The position numbers and the translations under genes were made by a program. Below the pieces are notes generated by a model. That model saw nothing but the letters and a program-made list of their open reading frames with translations. It was not told the origin of the DNA and did no database searches. This document shows, one piece after another, positions 52,565-60,938 of a DNA stretch of 64,000 nt. Source of the DNA: an uncultured Victivallales bacterium (lineage in GTDB: Bacteria > Verrucomicrobiota > Lentisphaeria > Victivallales > UBA1829); assembly GCA_934661375.1 (NCBI GenBank), contig CAKUJH010000009.1, forward strand, positions 1-64,000. The letters are read 5' to 3'. Positions within the stretch are counted from its first letter, which is position 1. Every line of letters starts with the position of its first letter.

Positions 52565-53716
52565 ATGAAACAGATAAAGACCGGTCTGATCGGTGTTTCC
52601 GGTTACGGCAGAACTCACTTCGTCAATTTGAAAAATCTGGCGGACCAGGGCAGGGCGGAACTGGCGGCGGCAGTTGTCATCAACCCGGATCAGGTTGCCG
52701 ATGAACTGGCTGTCATGCGGCAGCTTGGAACAGAAATCTATTCTTCGGCGGACGCCATGTATGAAAATTTTCCCGGAAAACTGGATCTGGTCTGCATCCC
52801 GACAGGAATCGCCCTTCATGAACGGATGACGGAACAGGCTCTGGCGTACGGCGCAAATGTCCTGGTGGAAAAACCAGCCGCCGGTTCCGTGGAAGCGGTT
52901 CGCCGGATGATGGCGGCGGAAAAACAGTCCGGTAAATTTGCCGCTGTCGGTTTTCAGCACGTCTACGCACGGGAAATTCAGTTCATCAAACAGTATCTGC
53001 TGTCCGGACGGCTCGGCAGAGTGAAACGCATTGCTGTCATGGGCATCTGGCCGCGGAACGATCAATATTATTCACGCAACAACTGGGCAGGCATCCTTGC
53101 CGCCGCCGACGGCACACCGATCCGGGATTCACCGGTCAATAATGCGTTTGCCCATTATCTGAATCTCCAGCTGTTTCTTTCCGGCGACTGTTTTGACTGT
53201 TCCGCCCATGCGGTTTCGGTCGGGGGAACCCTGTACCGCGCCCGTGAGAGCATTGAAACTTTTGATGCATGTGCGCTGCGTTTCCGCACGGAAAACGGCG
53301 TGGAACTGATTTCCCTGCTGGCACATGTTTCGGACAGAAATGCCGATCCCGTGATGCGCATTGAGTGTGAACGCGGAGTGGTCGACTGGCAGGTCAGGAA
53401 CGGCTGGAGCATCCGTTCCGCGGAAGGGTCTCTTCTGTATTCCGGCATTACGGAACAGCCGCATACCGATATGTTTATGGACATGATCCGGAAAATTCAC
53501 GGGGAACCGGTCTTCACCTGTTCGCTTGCCATAGCGCTGGAACATGCGAACTGCATTGAAATGCTGACAGAACAATTGACTCCGGTGGTTCTGCGGCAGT
53601 CGGCGCACCGGCGGGAACCGGATGGACAATACATCATTGACGGTCTGCCGGAAACATTTGAACGCTGTTTCCGGGAAAATCGTCTGCCGGAAGAACTCGG
53701 CATTTTCTGGAGATGA
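52565..53716 (+). CDS. Gfo/Idh/MocA family oxidoreductase
   Basis: 383 residues. The NAD(P)-binding Rossmann start KTGLIGVSGYGRTHFVNL is followed by LDLVCIPTGIALHERMTEQAL and the EKP motif in NVLVEKPAAGSVEAV, which are the family signs. The C-terminal sheet domain has AVGFQHVYAREIQFIKQYL and RDSPVNNAFAHYLNLQLF (His and Asn near the catalytic place). Such enzymes oxidise sugars, inositols or sugar acids. An AAGGAA ribosome site precedes it. It is followed by GH3 under a separate promoter. The exact substrate cannot be told. Confidence 0.88.
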   Translation: MKQIKTGLIGVSGYGRTHFVNLKNLADQGRAELAAAVVINPDQVADELAVMRQLGTEIYSSADAMYENFPGKLDLVCIPTGIALHERMTEQALAYGANVLVEKPAAGSVEAVRRMMAAEKQSGKFAAVGFQHVYAREIQFIKQYLLSGRLGRVKRIAVMGIWPRNDQYYSRNNWAGILAAADGTPIRDSPVNNAFAHYLNLQLFLSGDCFDCSAHAVSVGGTLYRARESIETFDACALRFRTENGVELISLLAHVSDRNADPVMRIECERGVVDWQVRNGWSIRSAEGSLLYSGITEQPHTDMFMDMIRKIHGEPVFTCSLAIALEHANCIEMLTEQLTPVVLRQSAHRREPDGQYIIDGLPETFERCFRENRLPEELGIFWR

Positions 53717-53779
53717 ACGGTGCATCCGGCAAATGACACAATTGGGTCATTGTTTCCTGCGAAAAACTTGCCGATCCCC

Positions 53780-53808
53780 TTGTAAATACTGCTGTCTGCG
53801 GTTATAAT
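53780..53808 (+). promoter_or_regulatory. Sigma-70 promoter of the GH3 gene
   Basis: TTGTAA (53780-53785), a 17-base spacer and TATAAT (53803-53808). It overlaps an upstream in-frame ATG at 53807 and so supports the start at 53840. Confidence 0.65.
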
Positions 53809-53839
53809 GAATGGCAGTTCAAAACAAGAGGTTGAAAAA

Positions 53840-55504
53840 ATGTTGAAGAAACTTACCAAAAAACAGCAGGCATGGGTGGAAAGCACGTTCCGTAAACTGA
53901 CTCTCAATGAAAAGATCGGTCAGCTGGTCAACGAACGCGGCAGTTATGTGATGAGCCGCGATTTACCGGCGGAAAAATGGCTGAAGAAATATCCGGTCGG
54001 CAGCATTTTCACCGGAAGCGAAATCATTGAAGCCTATGCACATGGCGCAGGCGTGACTACGACGCTTCAGGAATCCGTTGCCGCCGCCGGTCTGACGGTT
54101 CCTGTGCTTTACAGCGGTGATTTCGAAAGCGGCATCGGTGCGCAGATCGACGGTTACACTGCCATGCCGCGTACCATGGGGGTTTCCGCAACTTTTTCGG
54201 AAAAAGACAGTTATGACTTTGGAAAAGTCATTGGGTCCGAAGGCCGTGCGCTCAATATCCGCTGGGGATTCGGTCCGGTCTCCGACCTCAATCTCAACCG
54301 CGAAAATCCAGTAACCAACATCCGCAGCGTCGGCGACCGTCCGGATCATGCCATCCGGATTCTGAAAAACATCGTCAAGGGAATGCAGGACTGCGGCTGT
54401 GCGGCATGTCCGAAGCATTTTCCCGGTGACGGCACAGACACCCGCAACCAGCACTACGTTACCAGTTTCAATGTGCTGTCCAAAGCGGAATGGGACAAAA
54501 TGCACGGCAAGGTTTTCAAGGCGCTGATCGACGCCGGCGCGATGTCCATTATGATCGGACATCTTGCTTTCCCCGCCTATGAACCCATCGATGAAAAGAA
54601 ACAGCTGTGGCGGCCCGCCACGTGCAGCAGACGTCTGCTGACGGATCTTCTCCGCGGCGAACTCGGTTTTCAGGGAGTGATTCTGACGGACGCCATGTGC
54701 ATGAACGGTTATCTCGCCTGGGGAGATTACGAAACCCGCGTGATTGATTCCATCAACGCCGGTGTGGATATGTTTCTCTGGCCGGAACCGGAAAAATTTT
54801 TCCCTCTGGTCAAGGCCGCACTCAAAGACGGGCGCATCAGCCGGGAACGCATCGACGACGCTGTCCGCCGGGTGCTGGCGTTCAAGGCACAGCTCGGTCT
54901 GGCGCCCGAAGAACTGGCGAAAGAGGAAAAAGCCGATATGACGGCTCTGCTCAAAAAGAATGCGGAAATTGCCCGTCGTATTGCCGAAGACAGCCTTACC
55001 CTGCTGCGCAACCGGGACGGCGTGCTGCCGCTGAAACTGAAAAAAGGCGCACGCATCCTGGTGCTGGTCAATCCCAACAAATCGGCTCCTTTCAAGTATT
55101 TGGACAAATTCCGCAGCCGTCTTGCCGGACGCGGTCATGAAGTTACGATGATCGGCACGAAGGATTATCATGCCGTGGTCAATCTGCTGGATACGTTTGA
55201 ACTGGTGATTTTTGCCAGCGACGCCAACCCGCAGTACAGCGAATACCGCGGCTTTGATCCGATTTTCTGGGATTTCCTGTCCAATCCGAAAATCCGGAAA
55301 CTGCTGATGATTTCTTTCGGTACGCCGTATCTTCTTTATGATGCGGCGCAGGTCGGCACTTACATCAACGCATATCATGACTGCGAAGCCACGATTGATG
55401 CAGTGGTCCGCGCGATGTTCGGCGAGATTCCGTTCAAAGGAAAATCACCGGTTTCTGTGCCGCATTGCTTCAGCTTCGGAGACGGGCTGACACTGGAAAA
55501 GTAA
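53840..55504 (+). CDS. Glycoside hydrolase family 3 protein (NagZ-like core plus C-terminal domain)
   Basis: 554 residues from ATG 53840 (AGAGG site). The first ~340 residues form the GH3 barrel: LTLNEKIGQLVNERGSYVM, VPVLYSGDFESGIG, CPKHFPGDGTDTRNQHYV (NagZ-type acid/base loop), and the nucleophile Asp in GVILTDAMCMNGYL. The second domain (~390-540) starts with ARRIAEDSLTLLRNRDGVLPL and has no fibronectin-type part. No signal peptide is seen, so it probably works in the cytosol on imported N-acetylhexosamine or glucoside. It ends at a strong terminator. Confidence 0.9.
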   Translation: MLKKLTKKQQAWVESTFRKLTLNEKIGQLVNERGSYVMSRDLPAEKWLKKYPVGSIFTGSEIIEAYAHGAGVTTTLQESVAAAGLTVPVLYSGDFESGIGAQIDGYTAMPRTMGVSATFSEKDSYDFGKVIGSEGRALNIRWGFGPVSDLNLNRENPVTNIRSVGDRPDHAIRILKNIVKGMQDCGCAACPKHFPGDGTDTRNQHYVTSFNVLSKAEWDKMHGKVFKALIDAGAMSIMIGHLAFPAYEPIDEKKQLWRPATCSRRLLTDLLRGELGFQGVILTDAMCMNGYLAWGDYETRVIDSINAGVDMFLWPEPEKFFPLVKAALKDGRISRERIDDAVRRVLAFKAQLGLAPEELAKEEKADMTALLKKNAEIARRIAEDSLTLLRNRDGVLPLKLKKGARILVLVNPNKSAPFKYLDKFRSRLAGRGHEVTMIGTKDYHAVVNLLDTFELVIFASDANPQYSEYRGFDPIFWDFLSNPKIRKLLMISFGTPYLLYDAAQVGTYINAYHDCEATIDAVVRAMFGEIPFKGKSPVSVPHCFSFGDGLTLEK

Positions 55505-55522
55505 GCACTGTTTTTTTTCAGG

Positions 55523-55563
55523 ACGGCAGACCTGTGCACAGAACACCGGTCTGCCGTTTTTCT
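55523..55563 (+). terminator. Rho-independent terminator after GH3
   Basis: A perfect 10-bp stem ACGGCAGACC/GGTCTGCCGT (55523-55532 and 55548-55557) followed by TTTTTCTGTTTTT on the plus strand. It sits between the convergent GH3 and GH35 genes. Confidence 0.85.
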
Positions 55564-55567
55564 GTTT

Positions 55568-57343
55568 TTACAGCGGCATTTCCTGCATGGGGTCGAGAAT
55601 GCGTCTCTCACTGAAATGCAGAGTTTCGGAACGCAGTCCGTGCAGCTCGAAAACCACAATTTCGTTGCGTCCCTTTTTCAGCAGCGGAGCGGGAATATAC
55701 AGCGTCCGCTGCGGTCCGATGTTCCAGTAACGCCCGATATTGAATCCGTTGACCATGCAGTACCCGCGCGTGCCTTCGGGAAAATAGAGGAACGTGTCCG
55801 CGGGTTCTTCATTCAACAGCATTTCCGCACGGTAAAAACCGGGTTCTTCCTGCGCGGGAAAATTCTTGCCGAACTGCAATGAACTCCAGTCATCGAGGGG
55901 CAGGGGACGGATCGTCCAGCCTGTGAGATGCATGATGCCGCCGGCAAGACAGAATCCGGTCATGCCGCGCAGTTCGGATTCCATGGTGGTTCCGAAGTTG
56001 ACGCGCCCCATGTTTTCTACCAGAATGTCCAGCCGGCTGTCCGGTTCGCGGATGTTCAGAGTTACGCTCTGATCCGGATCATTGCGGTATACCGTGGCAA
56101 TGACGGTGCCGTTGAGCATGACAATGGCGCGGTCGCGCATGTTCTGGAAAATATATGTGCCGCTGTGCCAGGGTTGAACCGCGGCGGAATACAGAATGAA
56201 GCCGAAGGACTGTCCGAAATGCTCCATGGGTTCCGGCAGCGGTGAATGCACCGGAACGGAAAGACGGTCCAGCGAATCCGCGAGCGAAACGTATTCCGTG
56301 CATTTCACGGAGGAATAGGCTTGGGCTGGATTCGGACGGACGGGTGCTGTGGAGCCCGGATGATACTGTTCCATGACTTTCTGTACGGCAGAATATTTCG
56401 GGGTTGGGTTGCCGGCTTCATCGAGTATGGCGTCCACTTCGTAGCTGGTCAGGAGCGGCATGTATTTGCCGTTGAAGAAATTGGCTCCGCTGGTGAACCC
56501 GAAGTTCGTGCCGCCGTGAAACATGTAGCAGTTGACCGAAGCGTGGTCTTCCAGTACCGCCCGGATGTCCGCCGCCACTGCTTCATCATTGTGATGCAGC
56601 GGCTGAACTCCCCAGTGCCATGCCTTGCCGTTCCAGAGTTCCATGGTCACATGCGCATTGGGATATCCGGTGTTGCAGCGGTCCAGCGCCTGCATGTTGG
56701 TCTTCGGGTTGCAGCGGTAGTTGACCGTGGCGGGAAATTCGGGGAGTGTGCCGCGTTTCAGCCAGATTTCGCCCGCTCCGTCCGAAGTGAACAGCTGAAC
56801 TTCGATACCGTCCTGCCGCATGAAATCCGCCAGCTGGCGCAGATACGCCTTGTCGTCCGCGTAACTGCCGTACTCGTTTTCCAGCTGCATTGCGATGACG
56901 GGTCCGCCCTGTGTGCATTGCAGCGGAGCCAGCATGGGCATGACTTCATGAAAGAATTTTTTCACATACGCGAGAAAGATGCTGTTGCAGCAGCGGAGAC
57001 GGATTCCCGGTTTGCCCAGCAGCCAGCCGGGCATTCCGCCGAGGTCGCATTCGGAGCAGATATAAGGACCGGGCCGCACGATCACATGCAGACCGAGTTT
57101 GCCGGCAAGCCGGATGAACCGGGCAAAATCCAGCCGTCCGGAGAAATCGAATTCGCCTTCCCGGACTTCGTGCAGATGCCATGCCAGATATGTTTCCACG
57201 GTGTTGAAGCCGCAGCTCCGGAGTTTGAGCAGACGGTCTTCCCATTGTTCGGGAAGGGTGCGAAAATAGTGAATTGCGCCGGAAAGAACGGCGTATGGCT
57301 GCCCGTTCAGCAGAACCTGATGCTGTTCTATGGAAAATTTCAT
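55568..57343 (-). CDS. Glycoside hydrolase family 35 beta-galactosidase
   Basis: 591 residues, the normal length of bacterial GH35. The barrel start is VLLNGQPYAVLSGAIHYFRTLPEQWEDRL, with VRPGPYICSECDLGGMPGWLL. The acid/base Glu is in AMQLENEYGSY and the nucleophile Glu in VTMELWNGKAWHWG, followed by NCYMFHGGTNFGFTSGA. Two jelly-roll domains fill the C-terminus (~380-585). No signal peptide is visible, so the enzyme is probably cytosolic and acts on beta-galactosides, including host-type glycans. It has a strong promoter with a palindrome in the spacer. Confidence 0.94.
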   Translation of the reverse strand: MKFSIEQHQVLLNGQPYAVLSGAIHYFRTLPEQWEDRLLKLRSCGFNTVETYLAWHLHEVREGEFDFSGRLDFARFIRLAGKLGLHVIVRPGPYICSECDLGGMPGWLLGKPGIRLRCCNSIFLAYVKKFFHEVMPMLAPLQCTQGGPVIAMQLENEYGSYADDKAYLRQLADFMRQDGIEVQLFTSDGAGEIWLKRGTLPEFPATVNYRCNPKTNMQALDRCNTGYPNAHVTMELWNGKAWHWGVQPLHHNDEAVAADIRAVLEDHASVNCYMFHGGTNFGFTSGANFFNGKYMPLLTSYEVDAILDEAGNPTPKYSAVQKVMEQYHPGSTAPVRPNPAQAYSSVKCTEYVSLADSLDRLSVPVHSPLPEPMEHFGQSFGFILYSAAVQPWHSGTYIFQNMRDRAIVMLNGTVIATVYRNDPDQSVTLNIREPDSRLDILVENMGRVNFGTTMESELRGMTGFCLAGGIMHLTGWTIRPLPLDDWSSLQFGKNFPAQEEPGFYRAEMLLNEEPADTFLYFPEGTRGYCMVNGFNIGRYWNIGPQRTLYIPAPLLKKGRNEIVVFELHGLRSETLHFSERRILDPMQEMPL

Positions 57344-57387
57344 GCCGGAAAATCCTTTTCTGGTTACAATGTGTCTTTTGGTATTAT

Positions 57388-57416
57388 ATTATAATGGAAT
57401 ATTCCGTTTCTGTAAA
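57388..57416 (-). promoter_or_regulatory. Sigma-70 promoter of GH35 with palindrome GGAATATTCC in the spacer
   Basis: On the minus strand TTTACA (57416-57411), a 17-base spacer and TATAAT (57393-57388). The perfect palindrome GGAATATTCC (57396-57405) lies between the two elements and is a good operator candidate. Confidence 0.65.
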
Positions 57417-57460
57417 CAGCATTATTGATTTTTAAACTGGATTTTTGTTGTCGACAGCAG

Positions 57461-57499
57461 AAAATAAAAAGCCGCTCCCGGCGGAAAACCGGGAACGGC
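57461..57499 (-). terminator. Terminator of the IolB/FGGY/aldolase operon
   Basis: An 11-bp stem GCCGCTCCCGG against CCGGGAACGGC (one mismatch; 57471-57499) followed on the minus strand by TTTTTATTTTC. It lies 22 bases after the aldolase stop. Confidence 0.85.
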
Positions 57500-57521
57500 C
57501 GGAGCAGAGCATGGAAAATGT

Positions 57522-58352
57522 TTACTGCTGAAGAGCAAAACAGCGCATCAGCTGTGCCGCATGGGCGGCGCATTTTTCCCGGATGGGATCCATGAACTTG
57601 TCCACCGGAACAAATTTGCCGTTCAGCTTTTCCAGTTCAGCGCGGGTTGCCTTCAGGAAACAGTCCTGATATTCGGTCGCCACGTTGATTTTGGAAATGC
57701 CGCAGCGGATCACCTTCTGGACGTCTTCCATCGGAGTGCCGGAACCGCCATGGAGAACGAGCGGCAGTTCGGGAAGAGCATCGCCGATTTCTTTGCAGCG
57801 GGCAACGTCGAGCTTCGGCGTTTCCTTGTAGTAGCCGTGTGCCGTGCCGATGGCGATTGCCAGGGCGTCCACGCCGGTGGCTTCGACAAAACGGACCGCT
57901 TCTTCGGGAACGGTCAGATGACCTTCATCGCCCATGGCGACATGTCCGATTTCGGCTTCCACCGAAACACCGGCTTTGTGTGCCATTGCGACGACTTCTC
58001 TGGTGATGCGGATGTTTTCGTCCATCGGCAGCCGGGAGCCGTCGAACATGACGGAAGTGCATCCCCATTCGATGGCGTTTTTCGCTTCTTCGAAGCTGGC
58101 GCCGTGGTCAAGGTGAACCGCGACCGGCTGGGAGCATTTTTCCGCGAATCTGCGGAGCATCGGAATAATCATTTCCGCTTTACCGTTGCCGAACATGCGG
58201 GAATACATCTGCACGATCAGCGGCAGCTGCGTCATTTCCGCGGCTTCGAACAGCGCGGCGGCAGTTTCGTAATTCGCCAGATTGATGGCGGCAATTCCGA
58301 TCCCCTGTTTCCGCGCGGGTTTCAGCAGTTCATTGAAAGAATAAAGTGCCAT
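57522..58352 (-). CDS. Class II ketose-bisphosphate aldolase (IolJ/GatY/FbaA family)
   Basis: A 276-residue zinc aldolase. Family marks: VHLDHGASFEEAKNAIEWGCTSVMFDGSRLPMDENI (zinc His and Asp), VSVEAEIGHVAMGDEG, AIAIGTAHGYYKETPKLD (second zinc His) and LPLVLHGGSGTPMEDVQK (third zinc His). It splits a ketose phosphate to dihydroxyacetone phosphate and an aldehyde. Since IolB and a PfkB kinase are in the same operon, the likely substrate is 6-phospho-5-dehydro-2-deoxygluconate, as for IolJ of Bacillus. Tagatose or fructose bisphosphate are alternatives. It is the last gene before the terminator. Confidence 0.87.
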   Translation of the reverse strand: MALYSFNELLKPARKQGIGIAAINLANYETAAALFEAAEMTQLPLIVQMYSRMFGNGKAEMIIPMLRRFAEKCSQPVAVHLDHGASFEEAKNAIEWGCTSVMFDGSRLPMDENIRITREVVAMAHKAGVSVEAEIGHVAMGDEGHLTVPEEAVRFVEATGVDALAIAIGTAHGYYKETPKLDVARCKEIGDALPELPLVLHGGSGTPMEDVQKVIRCGISKINVATEYQDCFLKATRAELEKLNGKFVPVDKFMDPIREKCAAHAAQLMRCFALQQ

Positions 58353-58361
58353 GACCCGACC

Positions 58362-59411
58362 TCACAGCTGCGAAGCAATGACTTCTTCGATGGTGGCGAC
58401 GTTCAGCCCCGCTTCCTTTTTCAGGACGATTGCCGTGTACGGGGATGCCGTGATCAGCAGATCTTTTTCCGGATTGTCGGCACGGGAAGCGACTTTCTTC
58501 GCAAGTTTGGTGACCAGTTCCGGATGGAGTTCCTTCAGAACACAGGCGCCTTCACCGGCGGAGTAGGATTCCTCGTTGTTGGTGCCGAAGGGTTTCAGAA
58601 TGAAACCGAACGCGGTGAGAACGTCACGCGGCGCACTGATGTTGCCGTTGTAGTTCTTGAGAAAATCACTTTCCAGATAATAGACTTCCGCTTTGGCGTC
58701 CGCGGCTTTGAGAGCTTTGTCCGCCAGCAGTTTGGCGATGAACTGGGAAGTGTGCATGACTTCCGCATTCACTTTGACGCCCCATGCGGGGAAGTCGTTC
58801 TTGACGGCGTCGTAGGCGGCAGGATTGCTGACCACGAGGATTTTTGCGCCGGATGCATTGACCGCGGCGGCGAAGTTTTCCGCTGCTTTCTTTGCTTCGT
58901 TTTCATAGCCGAGGACTTTGAGCGCTTTGCCGATACAGCCGCCGGAAATGGTGGTGTATCCGACGTTTGCGGCTTTGGCAATGGCGGCAAACGCGGAGGT
59001 TACCGAGCCTTCTTCATCCGTATAGGCGTCGACAAAGTACAGAACATCGGCTTTGCCTTCGGTCGTGAACTGATTGTCCTGTGCATATTTTTTGGCAAGT
59101 TCGGCGACTTTCGCGGGGGCTTTGCCGGCTTCAACAATGTCGCGGCGGGCAGCCAGCACCAGACCGTTTTCATCGTAATGGCTGACGCAGTGGAAACGGC
59201 AGCAGGCTGAAAGGTCGGAGCGGTACATGGTTTCGATCACATCGTCCGTGAACAGAAATTCCGGATCGTGGCTGGCGGTGTCGAGCATGAGGGCGCGTCC
59301 GCGCGGGGTGTCCGCTTCGCTGAACAGCACATTGCCGACCGCGGAAAGATGGCGGCACATGAAGCAGTAGCGGCAGGACTTCATATCGGGTTCGAATTTC
59401 GTGAAATTCAT
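58362..59411 (-). CDS. Fe-S binding oxidoreductase subunit (GlcF-like)
   Basis: 349 residues. Cysteines cluster at the N-terminus (CRYCFMCRH, residues ~13-21) and again at CCRFHC (residues ~70-75). Behind lies a CCG-like region (ISGGCIGKALKVLGY) and a C-terminal part with ASPYTAIVLKKEAG. The layout is that of the Fe-S partner of GlcD-type flavoproteins, but the motifs are not the standard CxxCxxCxxxCP pairs, so cluster number is uncertain. The gene follows the FAD subunit by 24 bases; both probably form a 2-hydroxyacid or polyol dehydrogenase that passes electrons onward. Confidence 0.75.
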   Translation of the reverse strand: MNFTKFEPDMKSCRYCFMCRHLSAVGNVLFSEADTPRGRALMLDTASHDPEFLFTDDVIETMYRSDLSACCRFHCVSHYDENGLVLAARRDIVEAGKAPAKVAELAKKYAQDNQFTTEGKADVLYFVDAYTDEEGSVTSAFAAIAKAANVGYTTISGGCIGKALKVLGYENEAKKAAENFAAAVNASGAKILVVSNPAAYDAVKNDFPAWGVKVNAEVMHTSQFIAKLLADKALKAADAKAEVYYLESDFLKNYNGNISAPRDVLTAFGFILKPFGTNNEESYSAGEGACVLKELHPELVTKLAKKVASRADNPEKDLLITASPYTAIVLKKEAGLNVATIEEVIASQL

Positions 59412-59435
59412 GGTAAAATCTCCTTTGTGATTGAG

Positions 59436-60890
59436 TTAGAAACCGAAGCCCATCTTGCCGGGGTTCATGATGCCGTTGGGGTCGAGTTCCTTCTTGATCT
59501 TGTCCAGCACCAGCGGTTTTGCCGGACCGTACAGTTCCTTCATGAAGTGTCCGAGTTTGAGTCCGACGCCGTGATGTTCGTTGATCACGCCGCCGTTGGC
59601 AACCGCCGCGCGGATGGCGAGATCCCACACGCGGTTGTAGAGTTCGGCCGCTTCCCGCGGATCATCCGGCGCTTTCTCGAAGATGAAACGGGCATACAGC
59701 ATGCAGCCCCATTCATACCAGTGGGAGAAGTGTCCGATGAAACGGGCTTCCGGGAAGTTTTCGTTGACGACTTTCTTCATCGCCCAGTAGACGTTCTTGA
59801 TGTTGCTGAACGTGGCGACGGTGTCGAGCGTTCCGAATGCCATCGGCATGTGGAACATGTACGGCGGATAGAAGAATTTGTATTTGTTTTCCCACCACAT
59901 GTCGCCGCCTTTGCTGCCCAGATCCTGAACATCATAGCGGTTCATGATTTTCATGGCTTCTTCCATTTCGAGGTCGACGATCTTTTCGTAGCCGTCGAAA
60001 CCGAACACCAGGTAAGCGCCGCTGATCTGGTCCAGACCGAACACGCGTTTGACGTGGCTGCGGGTTTCCTCTTCATCGTACAGACGGATGGTGCAGGGAC
60101 GCAGACGGCTGCGCATCAGGGAGGCGCCGGCATCCATGGCGTCGTCGAAGGTTTTGAACAGATAGGCGCGGAATTTGCGGGATTCGGGCTGCGGATGAAT
60201 TTTCAGCGTAACTTTGGTGATGACGCCGAGCGTACCTTCACTGCCGAGGAACATCATGGTGAGATCCGGTCCGGATGCATGGCGCGGGATCGGCAGGGTA
60301 TTGATGATTTCGCCGGTGGGCAGCACGACTTCGATGGACATGACCATGTCTTCGATTTTGCCCCACTTGGTGGAAAGCACGCCGGTGCCGCGGTGCGCCA
60401 GGAAGCCGCCGATGGTCGCGCAGGCAATGGAGGCGGGCAGGTGCATGGTCGAATAACCCGCCTTGTTGCATTCCCATTCCAGATGACGCATGATGATGCC
60501 CGTGCCGCAGATTACGGTCAGGGAAGTAGTGTCAATCTTTTCAACCTGGTTCAGCCGTTTGGTGTCCAGCAGAATGCCGCCGCAGATCGGCAGTGCGCCG
60601 CCCTGCGAACCGGAGCCGCCGCCCCACGGAACCACCGGAATCTTGTAGTTGTTGGCGATTTTCATGACTTTCGAAACTTCTTCCGTCGAGCCGGGGTGGA
60701 CAATGATGTCCGCCTGCGGGCAGGGCATGTTGCGGTCATGCCACATTTCGGGGATCCAGTAATAATCGACCGAGTGGGCAAATCTGTCCGCCATACGCAC
60801 ATCGACGTAGTCGTGTCCGACGGCATCCGTGAGTTCAGTACGGATCATTTCAAACATGTAGCTGGTTGTGGACGGTAACATGGCTTTCAA
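59436..60890 (-). CDS. FAD-binding oxidoreductase (GlcD/alkylglycerone-phosphate-synthase-like)
   Basis: 484 residues. A PCMH-type FAD domain occupies ~40-230: ADIIVHPGSTEEVSKVMKIANNYKIPVVPWGGGSGSQGG, ICGTGIIMRHLEWECNKAGYSTMHLPAS, ATIGGFLAHRGTGVLSTKWG and LFLGSEGTLGVITKVTLKIHP. The substrate half ends with NGGVINEHHGVGLKLGHFM and LDPNGIMNPGKMG, as in lactate/glycolate oxidase flavosubunits and alkyl-DHAP synthase. It works with the Fe-S protein downstream. It probably oxidises a hydroxy acid or polyol in the pathway served by the neighbouring kinases and aldolase. Confidence 0.87.
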   Translation of the reverse strand: MKAMLPSTTSYMFEMIRTELTDAVGHDYVDVRMADRFAHSVDYYWIPEMWHDRNMPCPQADIIVHPGSTEEVSKVMKIANNYKIPVVPWGGGSGSQGGALPICGGILLDTKRLNQVEKIDTTSLTVICGTGIIMRHLEWECNKAGYSTMHLPASIACATIGGFLAHRGTGVLSTKWGKIEDMVMSIEVVLPTGEIINTLPIPRHASGPDLTMMFLGSEGTLGVITKVTLKIHPQPESRKFRAYLFKTFDDAMDAGASLMRSRLRPCTIRLYDEEETRSHVKRVFGLDQISGAYLVFGFDGYEKIVDLEMEEAMKIMNRYDVQDLGSKGGDMWWENKYKFFYPPYMFHMPMAFGTLDTVATFSNIKNVYWAMKKVVNENFPEARFIGHFSHWYEWGCMLYARFIFEKAPDDPREAAELYNRVWDLAIRAAVANGGVINEHHGVGLKLGHFMKELYGPAKPLVLDKIKKELDPNGIMNPGKMGFGF

Positions 60891-60938
60891 GCCTCCTTTG
60901 TTATTGGTTGTCGTTCCAGTTTTTTATTCCGTTTCAAT

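Noticed and set aside
57561..60878. Two long plus-strand frames (549 and 536 codons) opposite the aldolase, Fe-S and FAD genes
   Set aside because: Antisense to three genes with clear motifs and conserved operon spacing.
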